NCBI GenBank assembly: GCA_023228995.1
Contig: JALOAD010000081.1
Location: 1 to 9,823, forward strand
Direction: 5' to 3'
DNA length: 9,823 bases
Source: Candidatus Muiribacterium halophilum
Lineage (GTDB): Bacteria; Muiribacteriota; Muiribacteriia; Muiribacteriales; Muiribacteriaceae
Below, piece by piece: positions 1 through 7,233 of this stretch. A model generated the notes under the pieces. It was not told where the DNA came from. It searched no databases and was given only the letters and a program-made list of their open reading frames with translations. Numbering within the stretch: the stretch's first letter is position 1; every line of letters starts with the position of its first letter. The translations under genes and the position numbers were made by a program.

Positions 1-2505
1 AGCCTTTACTAATATTTTATTTGGAATTTCTATATAACCAGCTGGTGAAGCTTCAATTTCAACAGTTTGCTTGTAATTAGATTTAGCAGATTGAATTGAT
101 ATAGTATTATATAAGTTGATATCTTTTGTAATGTTTTCACCATCAGGAAAAGTCATATTTAATAAATTATCTGATGTTAAATACATATTCAATGTGTGTT
201 TATCATTGATGTCATATACTATAGTTTGGTTATAAAGAGATTCTCCCTCTACTTCTTCTACTATTTCATATCCATATCCAATTTGATTAAGATCATTTGC
301 TATAGTTGTAGCCATTGAAGAATCTGAATTGATTGTGTATGTGTTAGTGTTTAATTGAGAACCAGGTACTTTTATTTTATCATATAAAGCAAATACTGGA
401 TCAAAATCTTCAAAAATTATATAATTATTACCTGAATATATTACTGATTGAGTAGCACTTTCACCTTCTAAGAATGTAATATCCGTGGTTTTTGTTAATA
501 TATTTCCATAGAAATAATCTCCAGTATTTATCATACCATCATAGAAATTAGTATATATAGTAGAATATTTACCAGCTACCCCAACTCCTTCTAAATCTGC
601 CATATCATTTGTAGTAGAAATACCAGTTTTACCTAAAATATATTCATTATCAATAGTATATAATACAAATTCACCTTTTACTATATCTGTTAATTGTGCA
701 CTTGTTAAATCAGTGATTAATTCAAATGATTTATTACTTGTACTTACATTAACTATGTTAGCAATTGTCATGTTTTCTAAACTTGCTTTTGCATTATTAG
801 AGCCTAAACAAATAGCCATTTTATTTTTATTACTTGAAGATATTAAACTTACTATACGATTGAACATTTTAACTCTTCTTTGTTGTTCATATGTTAAATT
901 AGTTCCTATTGTATCAGTAAATTCTATTTTAATTGTACCATCAACTGGTTCAGTTATAGTATAATCAGAAGCAGTTCCCAATTGAACATATCCGGTTCCA
1001 TCAATAGTTAGAGGAGTCATAGAATAAGACGCTGTGTCAAATTCACCATTTACTACATCATATTCAGCATATCCTAAAACTATATCACTCAATGAAATAA
1101 TAGGAGTGGTTGTACTTGTTATAGTTTTAATAGCACCATTTGAATCTAATACAAATGTAGATACATAAGATTGTGTAGTTGCTGACATTATATAATCACT
1201 AGCTGATAAAGTTAAATTAGTAGTTCCACTATTTAATGGAATCATTCTATCACTGATCACAGCATATGATTCTGAGGTTGAAGTGTATTCAACTGATAAT
1301 GATGCACTGGATGCTATTATATCAGATGCTGTCATTCCCCAAATATATCCTTCTGAAAAATATGCAGTTCTATTTGCATATTCTATAATACCTGATACTG
1401 AAGGTGTTAAACCATAAGCATGTGGTAAAGCAATAGTATCTTTAGTTGAACTCAATGAAGTAACATTACCAGGTAAATCCAAAGGTGTTCCTACTAAATC
1501 TATTGTTTCAGATATATTTTCTTTATAAGATAAGAAATCTAAACTTGTAGCATTTGTTCCAACAATTGTATGACCTACTAAGTCTAACATACCATTATAG
1601 TAATCAGCTTCAACTAAATCAGCATTAAAAGCACAGAATAAACCAGTTTTATCAGTATCTCTATTAATAACTGTTTCAATGAAAAGATTATTACCATTAT
1701 TATCTCTGAAATAAGGAATTAATGATAAACCTTCATAAAATCCAAGTAGAGTAACATTTCTATCATTAGCAAAATTTCTAATTTCATTTTTCAATAAACC
1801 AGATGTGTTGAAGTAAGCACTCCATCTTTTATCAATTGCTAATGTTTGATAATTGGACCAATCTCCACCTACTACCAAAACATCAACCATATAGTCAGAT
1901 GCATAATCATTTGCATTTACATAAGGTGGTAATTTTTCTTGTGAGCCATACCATTCTATTAAAGTTCTATCAAAACCAGTTCTTGAAGATTTAACTATGA
2001 AAACAGATATAAATCTATCAGATATGTTAGTTATATTAAAAGCCTTTTCTTGATAGCCAGAATTATCTTTTGTTAAAGTAAGGAAAGATTCTGTATCTCT
2101 TTTCCAAAATCCAGTAGTATCAAAGAATTTTCTATATGCTCCTTCTTTTATTTTATCATTAGTATAAGAAGATGAAGAAGATAAAGATTTATATTCAATC
2201 TTATCTAAATTATCATCTGTTGCTAAAAGATTAATAGCATAAACTGGAGAAGATTCAATCATTTTTAATATAGTTCTTTGAAAATAAGATCCCTTTCTTT
2301 CTAACCCTCTATCAATGCCTCCGAATATAGCTTCTAAGTCACTTGCAGTTGTAATTCTAATAGGGGTGTTAATTGGACCTTTCTTGGAAATACCAATTAC
2401 CATATTAGTAATACCCTCAACAATCTGTGTAGCCATGATTGAGTTATCATATTCTTCAACAAATATACCTGGTCTTTTATATTTACCAATTTGAATTTGT
2501 GTCAT
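1..2505 (-). CDS. Contractile tail sheath protein (T4 gp18-like), C-terminus beyond window
   Basis: Builds the contractile sheath around the tail tube, which shortens during DNA injection. The 835 codons visible, starting from the ATG at 2505-2503, form one open frame that leaves the window at base 1. The N-terminus (IGKYKRPGIFVEEYDNS, then a stretch ending in GISKKGPINTP and a segment with DLEAIFGG) has the pattern of phage tail sheath proteins: PG-[IV]-x-[VF]-x-E near residue 12, followed by a small alpha/beta domain. The middle is rich in Ser, Thr and Asn, as expected for surface insertion domains. The conserved C-terminal sheath domain is not visible. Already 835 residues, it is longer than T4 gp18 (659), so it carries extra insertions. 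It is the third gene of a leftward virion block and has its own promoter-like motif 24 bases upstream. The family call is from recognition of the N-terminus, not from a search. Confidence 0.85.
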   Translation of the reverse strand, partial: MTQIQIGKYKRPGIFVEEYDNSIMATQIVEGITNMVIGISKKGPINTPIRITTASDLEAIFGGIDRGLERKGSYFQRTILKMIESSPVYAINLLATDDNLDKIEYKSLSSSSSYTNDKIKEGAYRKFFDTTGFWKRDTESFLTLTKDNSGYQEKAFNITNISDRFISVFIVKSSRTGFDRTLIEWYGSQEKLPPYVNANDYASDYMVDVLVVGGDWSNYQTLAIDKRWSAYFNTSGLLKNEIRNFANDRNVTLLGFYEGLSLIPYFRDNNGNNLFIETVINRDTDKTGLFCAFNADLVEADYYNGMLDLVGHTIVGTNATSLDFLSYKENISETIDLVGTPLDLPGNVTSLSSTKDTIALPHAYGLTPSVSGIIEYANRTAYFSEGYIWGMTASDIIASSASLSVEYTSTSESYAVISDRMIPLNSGTTNLTLSASDYIMSATTQSYVSTFVLDSNGAIKTITSTTTPIISLSDIVLGYAEYDVVNGEFDTASYSMTPLTIDGTGYVQLGTASDYTITEPVDGTIKIEFTDTIGTNLTYEQQRRVKMFNRIVSLISSSNKNKMAICLGSNNAKASLENMTIANIVNVSTSNKSFELITDLTSAQLTDIVKGEFVLYTIDNEYILGKTGISTTNDMADLEGVGVAGKYSTIYTNFYDGMINTGDYFYGNILTKTTDITFLEGESATQSVIYSGNNYIIFEDFDPVFALYDKIKVPGSQLNTNTYTINSDSSMATTIANDLNQIGYGYEIVEEVEGESLYNQTIVYDINDKHTLNMYLTSDNLLNMTFPDGENITKDINLYNTISIQSAKSNYKQTVEIEASPAGYIEIPNKILVKA

Positions 2506-2529
2506 ATTTTTAAATTATTTTTATTTAAT

Positions 2530-2540
2530 GTATATATTAA
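2530..2540 (-). promoter_or_regulatory. Candidate phage promoter core before the sheath gene
   Basis: Read on the minus strand this is TTAATATATAC, ending 24 bases before the sheath ATG. The identical 11-mer lies 22 bases before the 790-residue gene, and 10/11 matches lie before two other genes. It resembles an AT-rich late-promoter minus-10 element such as T4 TATAAATA but is not identical. It would let the abundant sheath be transcribed separately from the two genes upstream of it. In a genome this AT-rich, chance matches are possible; the fixed position is the argument. Confidence 0.5.
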
Positions 2541-2571
2541 TAGAAAAAAATGATATTTTTCCATTTTTATT

Positions 2572-3096
2572 TTATATAGATATTTTTTTAATATATTCCT
2601 GTATATCAATTTCCATTTTTTTCATTTTATCTTTAATAGATTTCTCTGCTTCCATTATTTCTTTATTGATAGAAGGTGTTTTATTGGTTTTTTCACTTAT
2701 TCTTTTATTAATCTCTGATATTTTTTCATTAAGTAAATTTTTAATATTTTGATCACTTGATAATCTTAATTCTTCGGTTAAATCATCTTTTTTGATTTTA
2801 TCATTAGCAATTGATTTTTGATTATCATCTATAGATTTGCGTAATTTAGCAATATGTAAATATTCTACTAAAAAAGGATTTCTGTCTTTATCATTTTTAC
2901 CTAATAGTGATTCTATTTTATTTTTTATAATCTCATTATCATTATTAGTGTTGTATATAGTATCAATTTGTGATTTTTTTTGATTATATTCACTTATTTG
3001 TTTTTTTATAGTTTCCATTCTATCAGTAGCCATTTCTATTGTGGTTTGATCTGTGTTATCTTCTATAAATAATTTGTATGTTTTTAATCTTTTCAT
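2572..3096 (-). CDS. Coiled-coil protein, unknown function (174 aa)
   Basis: I do not recognise this protein. It is almost entirely charged and helical, rich in Lys, Glu, Asp, Ile and Asn, with heptad-like runs such as MATDRMETIKKQISEYNQKK (residues 23-42) and ISEINKRISEKTNKTP near residue 130. It has no signal peptide, membrane segment or Cys motif. Its ATG shares one base with the TAA of the 790-residue gene (TAATG on the minus strand), so it is probably translated by coupled re-initiation, and the two products may act together. It lies 66 bases before the sheath gene. By position it could be a tail or head completion factor, an assembly chaperone or a scaffold-like protein, but the sequence itself shows only the coiled coil. 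Confidence 0.75.
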   Translation of the reverse strand: MKRLKTYKLFIEDNTDQTTIEMATDRMETIKKQISEYNQKKSQIDTIYNTNNDNEIIKNKIESLLGKNDKDRNPFLVEYLHIAKLRKSIDDNQKSIANDKIKKDDLTEELRLSSDQNIKNLLNEKISEINKRISEKTNKTPSINKEIMEAEKSIKDKMKKMEIDIQEYIKKISI

Positions 3097-5468
3097 TATG
3101 CTTTAATATCATTTATATTTTCTGATTTAGAAATATCAGTGAAACCACCTACTTTCATAACAGTTTTATTAACTTCTTGATTATTTGGCATTTTAAGTCT
3201 TATGAATATATCATCATCTTTATCATTTTTTGAAACTTCTGCAAGTGTATAACAATTTTCAAAATCTAATTTATCAATTTTTTCAGATTTGATAGATTTA
3301 GAATTTGGTATATTTTTACCATCATTATATTTATATAGATATTCAAATTCTTTTATACCTTTAAGTTTGAAATCACCAGATTTATCTATAAGATTATCAA
3401 TTTTTATTCTAGTAGCTTTAATAATACATTCATTACCTTCTATATCTTTATAACGATAAATATTCATTGGTAAATTTCCTTGTTCTATTCCCTTTTCTGT
3501 GTTAATTTTAGCAGCTTCAATATATTTTTCATAAAAATACATAGTAGTACTATATGATACATAAGCATATGTATTATCAATACTTTGTATATTAAAATAA
3601 TATTGCATTTTTTTAGAATCTTTGAAAACAGTTGCAGCAAAGAATGTATTTTCTAAACTTTTATTAGTATCAAATATAATTGGTTCTTTAGTGAATATAA
3701 CTTTTTTAGTTTTTATACCTGATGCATTTTTAGCATTGCTATTTAATTCTGATATACCACCAATAGCCATTTGAGCAGCATCTATTTTAATATTGAAATA
3801 TTTATAAATAAGTTCAGCTTGAGCCCCACCTTTACTATTATTATCTTTATATAAATGTTCACCATTTAACATATCAATCATAAATTTAGATAGGTTTTTA
3901 CCAGCATCTCTAATAACCACACCACTTTCAGTCTTTATAACAGTTTCTCCTCTAAATACTTTTTGATATTTAGACTCACTAATTATATTTAACACTGTAT
4001 TTTCCCAACTATTAAATAACACATTATTTCTATAAGGACCACCTCTAAACCCAGCATCTTGAGGAGTTCCACCACCAAATGTTGTATATTCTCTAAATGT
4101 TTTATTAGAAACCCTACCTCCAGATCTACCAGTTGGTATTACTTGTGTAGTGTGTAATTTATAAGCACGATTAAATAATTTAATTATATTAATTATTGGA
4201 TCTATACCAGATATAACAATACCTTCTTTATCATTTTCATCAGAAATTTTATCAAGGTTTTTTTCAATTTTTTTAACATCTGATTTATCTACCACAAAAT
4301 CTTCCACATTTATATGTTCTTTCCAATAATCTCTAATTTTTTGAATTATATTATTATCATTATTTTCAAATATAAAATTATTATACGATAATAATTTATT
4401 TTCAGATATATTCAATTTAGAATATAACTTTTTAATATTATTATAATTATTTATGAAATCTTTAATTTCTTCATTGGCTATTTCTAAATTTTCACTAAAT
4501 GGTAATATGTAATTTGATAAAAGAGATATAGCTTTAGGTATATCATTATATATAGTACTTTCTTTTAATAATTCTGTTAAGGTTTTTTTATTGGTTCCAT
4601 TAGTTGCTTCATTTTTTATTATTTGTTCACCTACTGATATAACCCATTTTTTACTTAATTCATCTTTATTTAATGATTTATTATAAAGTTCTTTTATTTT
4701 TGGATATAATTCCATAACCTTAGTAATATCTAAAGCTTTATATACCTTATCAATTGCTATATTTGATATATCTTCAAATATATAACTATCATTGACTACA
4801 ACACCATCTTCTTTTTTATCTTCTTTTTCCTTATCATCAGTAACAACTGCATTAGTTGCTGCAGTTGGATCATTTATTGGATTACTTGTAATATTTTTAA
4901 TAAGTTTTTTTCTACCATCACATAAATCTATAACACTTTTTAATAACCCCATAGTTGATTTATAGAATTCTTCGTTATAATTTACATCCCTTTCTTCTGG
5001 TTTTATTTCATCTAAATTATTTAAAAATTTATTAAAATCTTCCAATTTAGAAACTAATTCATCTTTTTTATCAAAGTTTTCAAATGATTTAATTTCATTA
5101 ATAGTATTATTATTCAAATCTTTGATAATAGATAAATCATCACCATTTTCAATAGCTTTATCCAAAGCATCAATAAATGAATAAGTAAATATTTTGACAT
5201 ATTCTTTTTTATCAGAATCTGGAGATTTCTCTAATGCTGATATAGCAATCATCTCAGTTAGTGTATCTCTTAATTGTTGCTCTACTTTTTTCATTTGATT
5301 TAGATTAACCCCAATTTTAGCTTTTCTAATCATTGAATTAATTAAACGACCAATTAATGAATCATTCCAAGGTATATCATTAGCAAAAGGACCACTATTA
5401 TCAACACTCTCTGTTATAATATTTGACTTTATACTTAAAAATTTATCTCTATTATTTATGTATTTCAT
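3096..5468 (-). CDS. Large uncharacterised virion-type protein (790 aa)
   Basis: No catalytic motif is recognised. The N-terminus holds a low-charge, specific-looking segment, GPFANDIPWNDSLIGRLIN (residues 26-44), unlike the Lys/Asn/Asp-rich helical region that follows (about 60-430). Residues 205-222 form an acidic and lysine-rich linker. A compositionally distinct core at about 435-500 is Gly, Thr and Arg rich: TTQVIPTGRSGG (440-451), FGGGTPQDAGFRGGPYRNN (464-482), then aromatic and beta-like sequence to the end. This core is the best candidate for a folded, conserved structural domain. There is no signal peptide or membrane helix. Being first in the leftward block that contains the sheath suggests a virion or assembly role (portal, neck, baseplate or internal protein). 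It does not resemble T4 gp20 by eye. The start is the ATG at 5468-5466, 22 bases behind a promoter-like motif. Confidence 0.8.
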   Translation of the reverse strand: MKYINNRDKFLSIKSNIITESVDNSGPFANDIPWNDSLIGRLINSMIRKAKIGVNLNQMKKVEQQLRDTLTEMIAISALEKSPDSDKKEYVKIFTYSFIDALDKAIENGDDLSIIKDLNNNTINEIKSFENFDKKDELVSKLEDFNKFLNNLDEIKPEERDVNYNEEFYKSTMGLLKSVIDLCDGRKKLIKNITSNPINDPTAATNAVVTDDKEKEDKKEDGVVVNDSYIFEDISNIAIDKVYKALDITKVMELYPKIKELYNKSLNKDELSKKWVISVGEQIIKNEATNGTNKKTLTELLKESTIYNDIPKAISLLSNYILPFSENLEIANEEIKDFINNYNNIKKLYSKLNISENKLLSYNNFIFENNDNNIIQKIRDYWKEHINVEDFVVDKSDVKKIEKNLDKISDENDKEGIVISGIDPIINIIKLFNRAYKLHTTQVIPTGRSGGRVSNKTFREYTTFGGGTPQDAGFRGGPYRNNVLFNSWENTVLNIISESKYQKVFRGETVIKTESGVVIRDAGKNLSKFMIDMLNGEHLYKDNNSKGGAQAELIYKYFNIKIDAAQMAIGGISELNSNAKNASGIKTKKVIFTKEPIIFDTNKSLENTFFAATVFKDSKKMQYYFNIQSIDNTYAYVSYSTTMYFYEKYIEAAKINTEKGIEQGNLPMNIYRYKDIEGNECIIKATRIKIDNLIDKSGDFKLKGIKEFEYLYKYNDGKNIPNSKSIKSEKIDKLDFENCYTLAEVSKNDKDDDIFIRLKMPNNQEVNKTVMKVGGFTDISKSENINDIKA

Positions 5469-5473
5469 ATTTC

Positions 5474-5495
5474 TATACTATTTTTTCATAGTATA
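5474..5495. repeat. 8-bp inverted repeat in the divergent intergenic region
   Basis: TATACTAT (5474-5481) and ATAGTATA (5488-5495) are perfect inverted copies separated by six bases. On the minus strand the repeat starts inside the promoter-like motif at 5491-5501 and lies wholly within the leader of the 790-residue gene. It could be an operator for a repressor or activator, or a weak hairpin at the 5' end of the mRNA. It is AT-only apart from one pair, so it could also be chance. Confidence 0.35.
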
Positions 5496-5501
5496 TATTA
5501 A
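5491..5501 (-). promoter_or_regulatory. Candidate phage promoter core before the 790-residue gene
   Basis: Minus-strand TTAATATATAC, identical over 11 bases to the motif before the sheath, ends 22 bases before the ATG. It would drive the leftward block of the 790- and 174-residue genes. An inverted repeat overlaps its downstream end. Confidence 0.5.
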
Positions 5502-5517
5502 AAAATAAATCTATTTT

Positions 5518-5549
5518 TTTGGTTTATATGAAAAAATGTAGTATTTTTG
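5518..5549 (+). promoter_or_regulatory. Bacteroidota housekeeping-type promoter
   Basis: TTTG at 5518-5521 is followed after exactly 20 bases by TATTTTTG at 5542-5549. This matches the Bacteroides consensus (TTTG, 19-21 bases, TAnnTTTG) at every defined position. Transcription would begin a few bases beyond 5549, giving a leader of roughly 15 bases before the ATG at 5571. The promoter overlaps a TTG codon in frame at 5547, so that codon cannot be the true start. It points to recognition by unmodified host RNA polymerase and so to a likely early gene. Confidence 0.65.
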
Positions 5550-5570
5550 CAAAATAAAACAATTAAGATT

Positions 5571-6026
5571 ATGGATGATATTTGTATTTGTATAAACTTC
5601 AAAGCACATAATGATATGCAACTTCATGCAATATCAGAAAAATATGATATTGATTTTTATTTATTAAAACAATATAAAAAAACATATTATAAGATTTGGT
5701 TTTATAAAATTGGAGTATATAAACCAGCTGCTTATATGTTTCTAAATACACCTGAAAATAAAAAGATCTTTAAGGATGATGCAAATCTGGAGGGATTATT
5801 ATTTAGAATTAAAGGTGTATGTAATTGTTTAAATAATGTATATTTTGAAAAAATACAACCTATTAAATGTCCTAAAATACCTTCTCATATAAAAGAAATA
5901 TACAACACTACATCAGAATATACAATAGATTATCTCATAGACAGACTTACTGAATGTGGTTATTCAGAAGAAGGGTTAAGCAAGAAAGAAAAAAAATTTT
6001 TACATAAAGTAAAAAATAACAAATAA
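5571..6026 (+). CDS. Unknown protein with C-terminal helical LSKKEKKFL motif (151 aa)
   Basis: Function is not recognised. I start it at ATG 5571 and not at the upstream in-frame TTG 5547, because that TTG lies inside a strong host-type promoter. Residues 1-110 are mixed alpha/beta with many aromatic residues (YYKIWFYKIGVYKPAAY at 39-55) and five cysteines, at 5, 7, 83, 85 and 100, too irregular for a confident zinc site. The C-terminal 34 residues (IDYLIDRLTECGYSEEGLSK, then KEKKFLHKVKNN) resemble a short helical tail often seen at the end of small Bacteroidota proteins, with the pattern ILDKI..G...L..EEK.FL. That comparison is from memory and would fit a Bacteroidota host link. It is the first gene of the rightward island, read from its own promoter, and is possibly an early host-interaction protein by inference only. 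Confidence 0.7.
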   Translation: MDDICICINFKAHNDMQLHAISEKYDIDFYLLKQYKKTYYKIWFYKIGVYKPAAYMFLNTPENKKIFKDDANLEGLLFRIKGVCNCLNNVYFEKIQPIKCPKIPSHIKEIYNTTSEYTIDYLIDRLTECGYSEEGLSKKEKKFLHKVKNNK

Positions 6027-6029
6027 ATT

Positions 6030-6250
6030 GTGAAACTAAATAGAGAAAATGTAATTTGCATTGATTTAGAATAATCAGAAGATGAATTGAAAGAGTTGTG
6101 TAAAAATCTTAATTTATTGTATGATGAGATAATGTCTATAAAAAGAATTATTCATATGCTAAAATTTTTGTTGATTTTAGTAACTCTAATATTACCAACA
6201 AAGGAACTTTTATAGCTACTACTCACATCAACAAAATTATAACATATTAA
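6030..6250 (+). pseudogene. Decayed small gene with one nonsense codon and one frameshift
   Basis: Four bases after the preceding stop, a GTG opens a frame reading VKLNRENVICIDLE, then TAA at 6072-6074, then SEDELKELCKNLNLLYD to about 6125. A second frame, open from 6128 to the TAA at 6248-6250, reads DNVYKKNYSYAKIFVDFSNS and continues NITNKGTFIATTHINKIITY. Both pieces look like natural protein rather than random AT-rich translation, and joining them needs only a 2-base change near 6126 plus one point change (TAA from CAA or GAA, for example). The rebuilt product would be about 72 residues. A hairpin terminator follows it directly, which fits a former operon end. Alternatives are an assembly error, or chance open frames; a short peptide with a hydrophobic end (from ATG 6132 to the TAG at 6213) is also possible. 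I do not recognise the family. Confidence 0.45.
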
Positions 6251-6263
6251 TATACAATGATAT

Positions 6264-6301
6264 AAAAGCCAAGATATTTTCTTGGCTTTTTTTATTTTTT
6301 T
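6264..6301 (+). terminator. Intrinsic terminator after the 5571 transcript
   Basis: AAAAGCCAAGA (6264-6274), a loop TATTT, and TCTTGGCTTTT (6280-6290) form a perfect 11-bp stem, followed by TTTATTTTTTT. The GC-containing centre of the stem stands out sharply from the AT-rich surroundings. It ends the unit holding the 151-residue gene and the decayed gene. Confidence 0.85.
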
Positions 6302-6358
6302 CTAAATCTTTATTTTTTTAATAATTTCAATGATTTTGATATTTCACTATAAAAAATT

Positions 6359-6369
6359 AAAATATATAA
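6359..6369 (+). promoter_or_regulatory. Weak copy of the phage promoter motif
   Basis: AAAATATATAA matches TTAATATATAC at 8 of 11 positions and ends 16 bases before the ATG at 6386, slightly closer than the other copies. Because it follows a terminator, the 6386 gene needs its own promoter and this is the best candidate seen in the gap. A TTTG at 6337-6340 has no TAnnTTTG partner at the right distance. Confidence 0.3.
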
Positions 6370-6385
6370 TTAAAACAAATGAACT

Positions 6386-6676
6386 ATGAAATATAAAGAA
6401 TTGAAATATAAAAATAAAATAATAACCAATCCTAAACAAATAGAAGATATATTACACAATGAAAAATTTTATTGGTTAATTGATAGTGAATTTGAAAATG
6501 CTAAAATTGAAATCTCCCATAATACTATTATTTGGCATGATGGATCTTATCTATCAGGTAAGTGGTATTATGGCATATTCAAAGATGGTAGTTTTCATGG
6601 TATATGGGAAAATGGTATATGGGAAAATGGTAGATTTGATGGGAAATGGTTATCTGGTTTAGACTTATCTAAGTAA
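6386..6676 (+). CDS. MORN-like short-repeat protein (96 aa)
   Basis: The N-terminal 48 residues are an ordinary alpha/beta segment (MKYKELKYKNKIITNPKQIE onward). From residue 50 the protein is a run of roughly 5-residue units with Gly then an aromatic two places later: HDGSY, LSGKW, YYGIF, KDGSF, HGIW, ENGIW, ENGRF, DGKW, LSG. The glycines fall at 53, 58, 63, 68, 72, 77, 82, 86 and 91. This G-x-[WFY] pattern is typical of beta-hairpin repeat proteins resembling MORN repeats, which are usually binding or scaffolding modules. The exact role in a phage is unknown. It starts at ATG 6386 with no Shine-Dalgarno sequence and a purine and A-rich leader. The 162-residue gene follows after 21 bases, so the two are probably co-transcribed. 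An exact DNA duplication inside it shows recent unit gain. Confidence 0.75.
   Translation: MKYKELKYKNKIITNPKQIEDILHNEKFYWLIDSEFENAKIEISHNTIIWHDGSYLSGKWYYGIFKDGSFHGIWENGIWENGRFDGKWLSGLDLSK
6599..6628 (+). repeat. Exact 15-bp tandem duplication inside the repeat protein
   Basis: GGTATATGGGAAAAT occurs at 6599-6613 and again at 6614-6628 without a mismatch, each copy encoding GIWEN. Fifteen bases keeps the frame and equals one protein unit, so slippage would change repeat number without breaking the gene. Confidence 0.9.
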
Positions 6677-6697
6677 AAATAAAAATAATTAAAAATC

Positions 6698-7186
6698 ATG
6701 AAGAGAAAAAGAATTGCACTTGAAAAACAAGAAGCTAAGGAAATTTTGAATCAGCAAGATCTAATGGTGCTAAAAAAAGGAAATAGTTTTAAGTTCATCA
6801 AAGATGATGTAGAACATTTTTTTGAAATAGGGGTTGACATGATGACTACAGATGTAGCAGAAGCAGTAGCTATTTTAATGAGAACAAATGATAACAATGA
6901 TCCTATTTGGGAAACATTAATTGATAACAAAATGCTTGAAAATGACATAAATCCACAAAAAGCACTATATTGGTTAAGTGGTGGAGATGAAGAATGGATG
7001 AGTTTGAAACACTATAATAAACATTGGTATGAATGTAATAACACCTTCATAGAAGAATTTGGTGATAAAGTAATAAATGCAGTAGATTGCTCAAAAACAT
7101 TAAAAGATATCAGAGATAATTTTAATCAACAAATAAATCTCCCTCTAATTTATGAATGTGCATTAAATAACAAATTAATTCGCTAA
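6698..7186 (+). CDS. Unknown soluble protein (162 aa)
   Basis: I do not recognise a family. The N-terminus is basic (MKRKRIALEKQEAKEIL) and probably helical. Residues 22-47 look like a beta-rich segment (LMVLKKGNSFKFIKDDVEHF), followed by helices. Notable local features are YWLSGGDEEW (91-100) and a His, Trp and Tyr-rich stretch, HYNKHWYECNN (105-115). Two cysteines with histidines nearby (H105, H109, C113, C131) are not arranged as a known metal site. There is no signal peptide or membrane helix. It follows the repeat protein by 21 bases, without a separate promoter that I can see, and ends five bases before a strong terminator, so it closes a two-gene unit. The overall composition is like its neighbours, giving no sign of recent transfer. 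Confidence 0.7.
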   Translation: MKRKRIALEKQEAKEILNQQDLMVLKKGNSFKFIKDDVEHFFEIGVDMMTTDVAEAVAILMRTNDNNDPIWETLIDNKMLENDINPQKALYWLSGGDEEWMSLKHYNKHWYECNNTFIEEFGDKVINAVDCSKTLKDIRDNFNQQINLPLIYECALNNKLIR

Positions 7187-7190
7187 AAAT

Positions 7191-7224
7191 AAAAACCTCA
7201 AAGTAATTTGAGGTTTTTATTTTT
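7191..7224 (+). terminator. Intrinsic terminator after the 162-residue gene
   Basis: AAAAACCTCAAA (7191-7202), loop GTAA, and TTTGAGGTTTTT (7207-7218) form a perfect 12-bp stem followed by ATTTTT. The mirror strand also has a T-run after the stem, so it could act in both directions. An in-frame TTG at 7208 lies inside the right arm, which argues against using it as the start of the next gene. Confidence 0.88.
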
Positions 7225-7233
7225 AATATATAA
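7223..7233 (+). promoter_or_regulatory. Candidate phage promoter core before the HAD-like gene
   Basis: TTAATATATAA matches the minus-strand motif TTAATATATAC at 10 of 11 positions and ends 19 bases before the ATG at 7253, the same spacing as for the 222-residue gene. It begins directly in the T-run of the preceding terminator. A copy on the plus strand in the same relative position makes a strand-bias artefact unlikely. Confidence 0.45.

Noticed and set aside
713-964. Hydrophobic 83-codon plus-strand frame
   Set aside because: It lies antisense inside the well-supported sheath gene and has no promoter or neighbour of its own.
2528-2752. 74-codon hydrophobic plus-strand frame
   Set aside because: It is the antisense of the Lys/Ile-rich coiled-coil gene; such AT-rich antisense gives Phe, Leu and Ile by composition.
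5547-5570. TTG start giving a 159-residue version of the first rightward gene
   Set aside because: The TTG is part of the promoter element TATTTTTG, so transcription would begin after it; ATG 5571 is preferred.
6480-6662. 60-codon plus-strand frame in the repeat gene
   Set aside because: It is a second-frame shadow of the G-x-aromatic repeat protein, which explains its own regularity.
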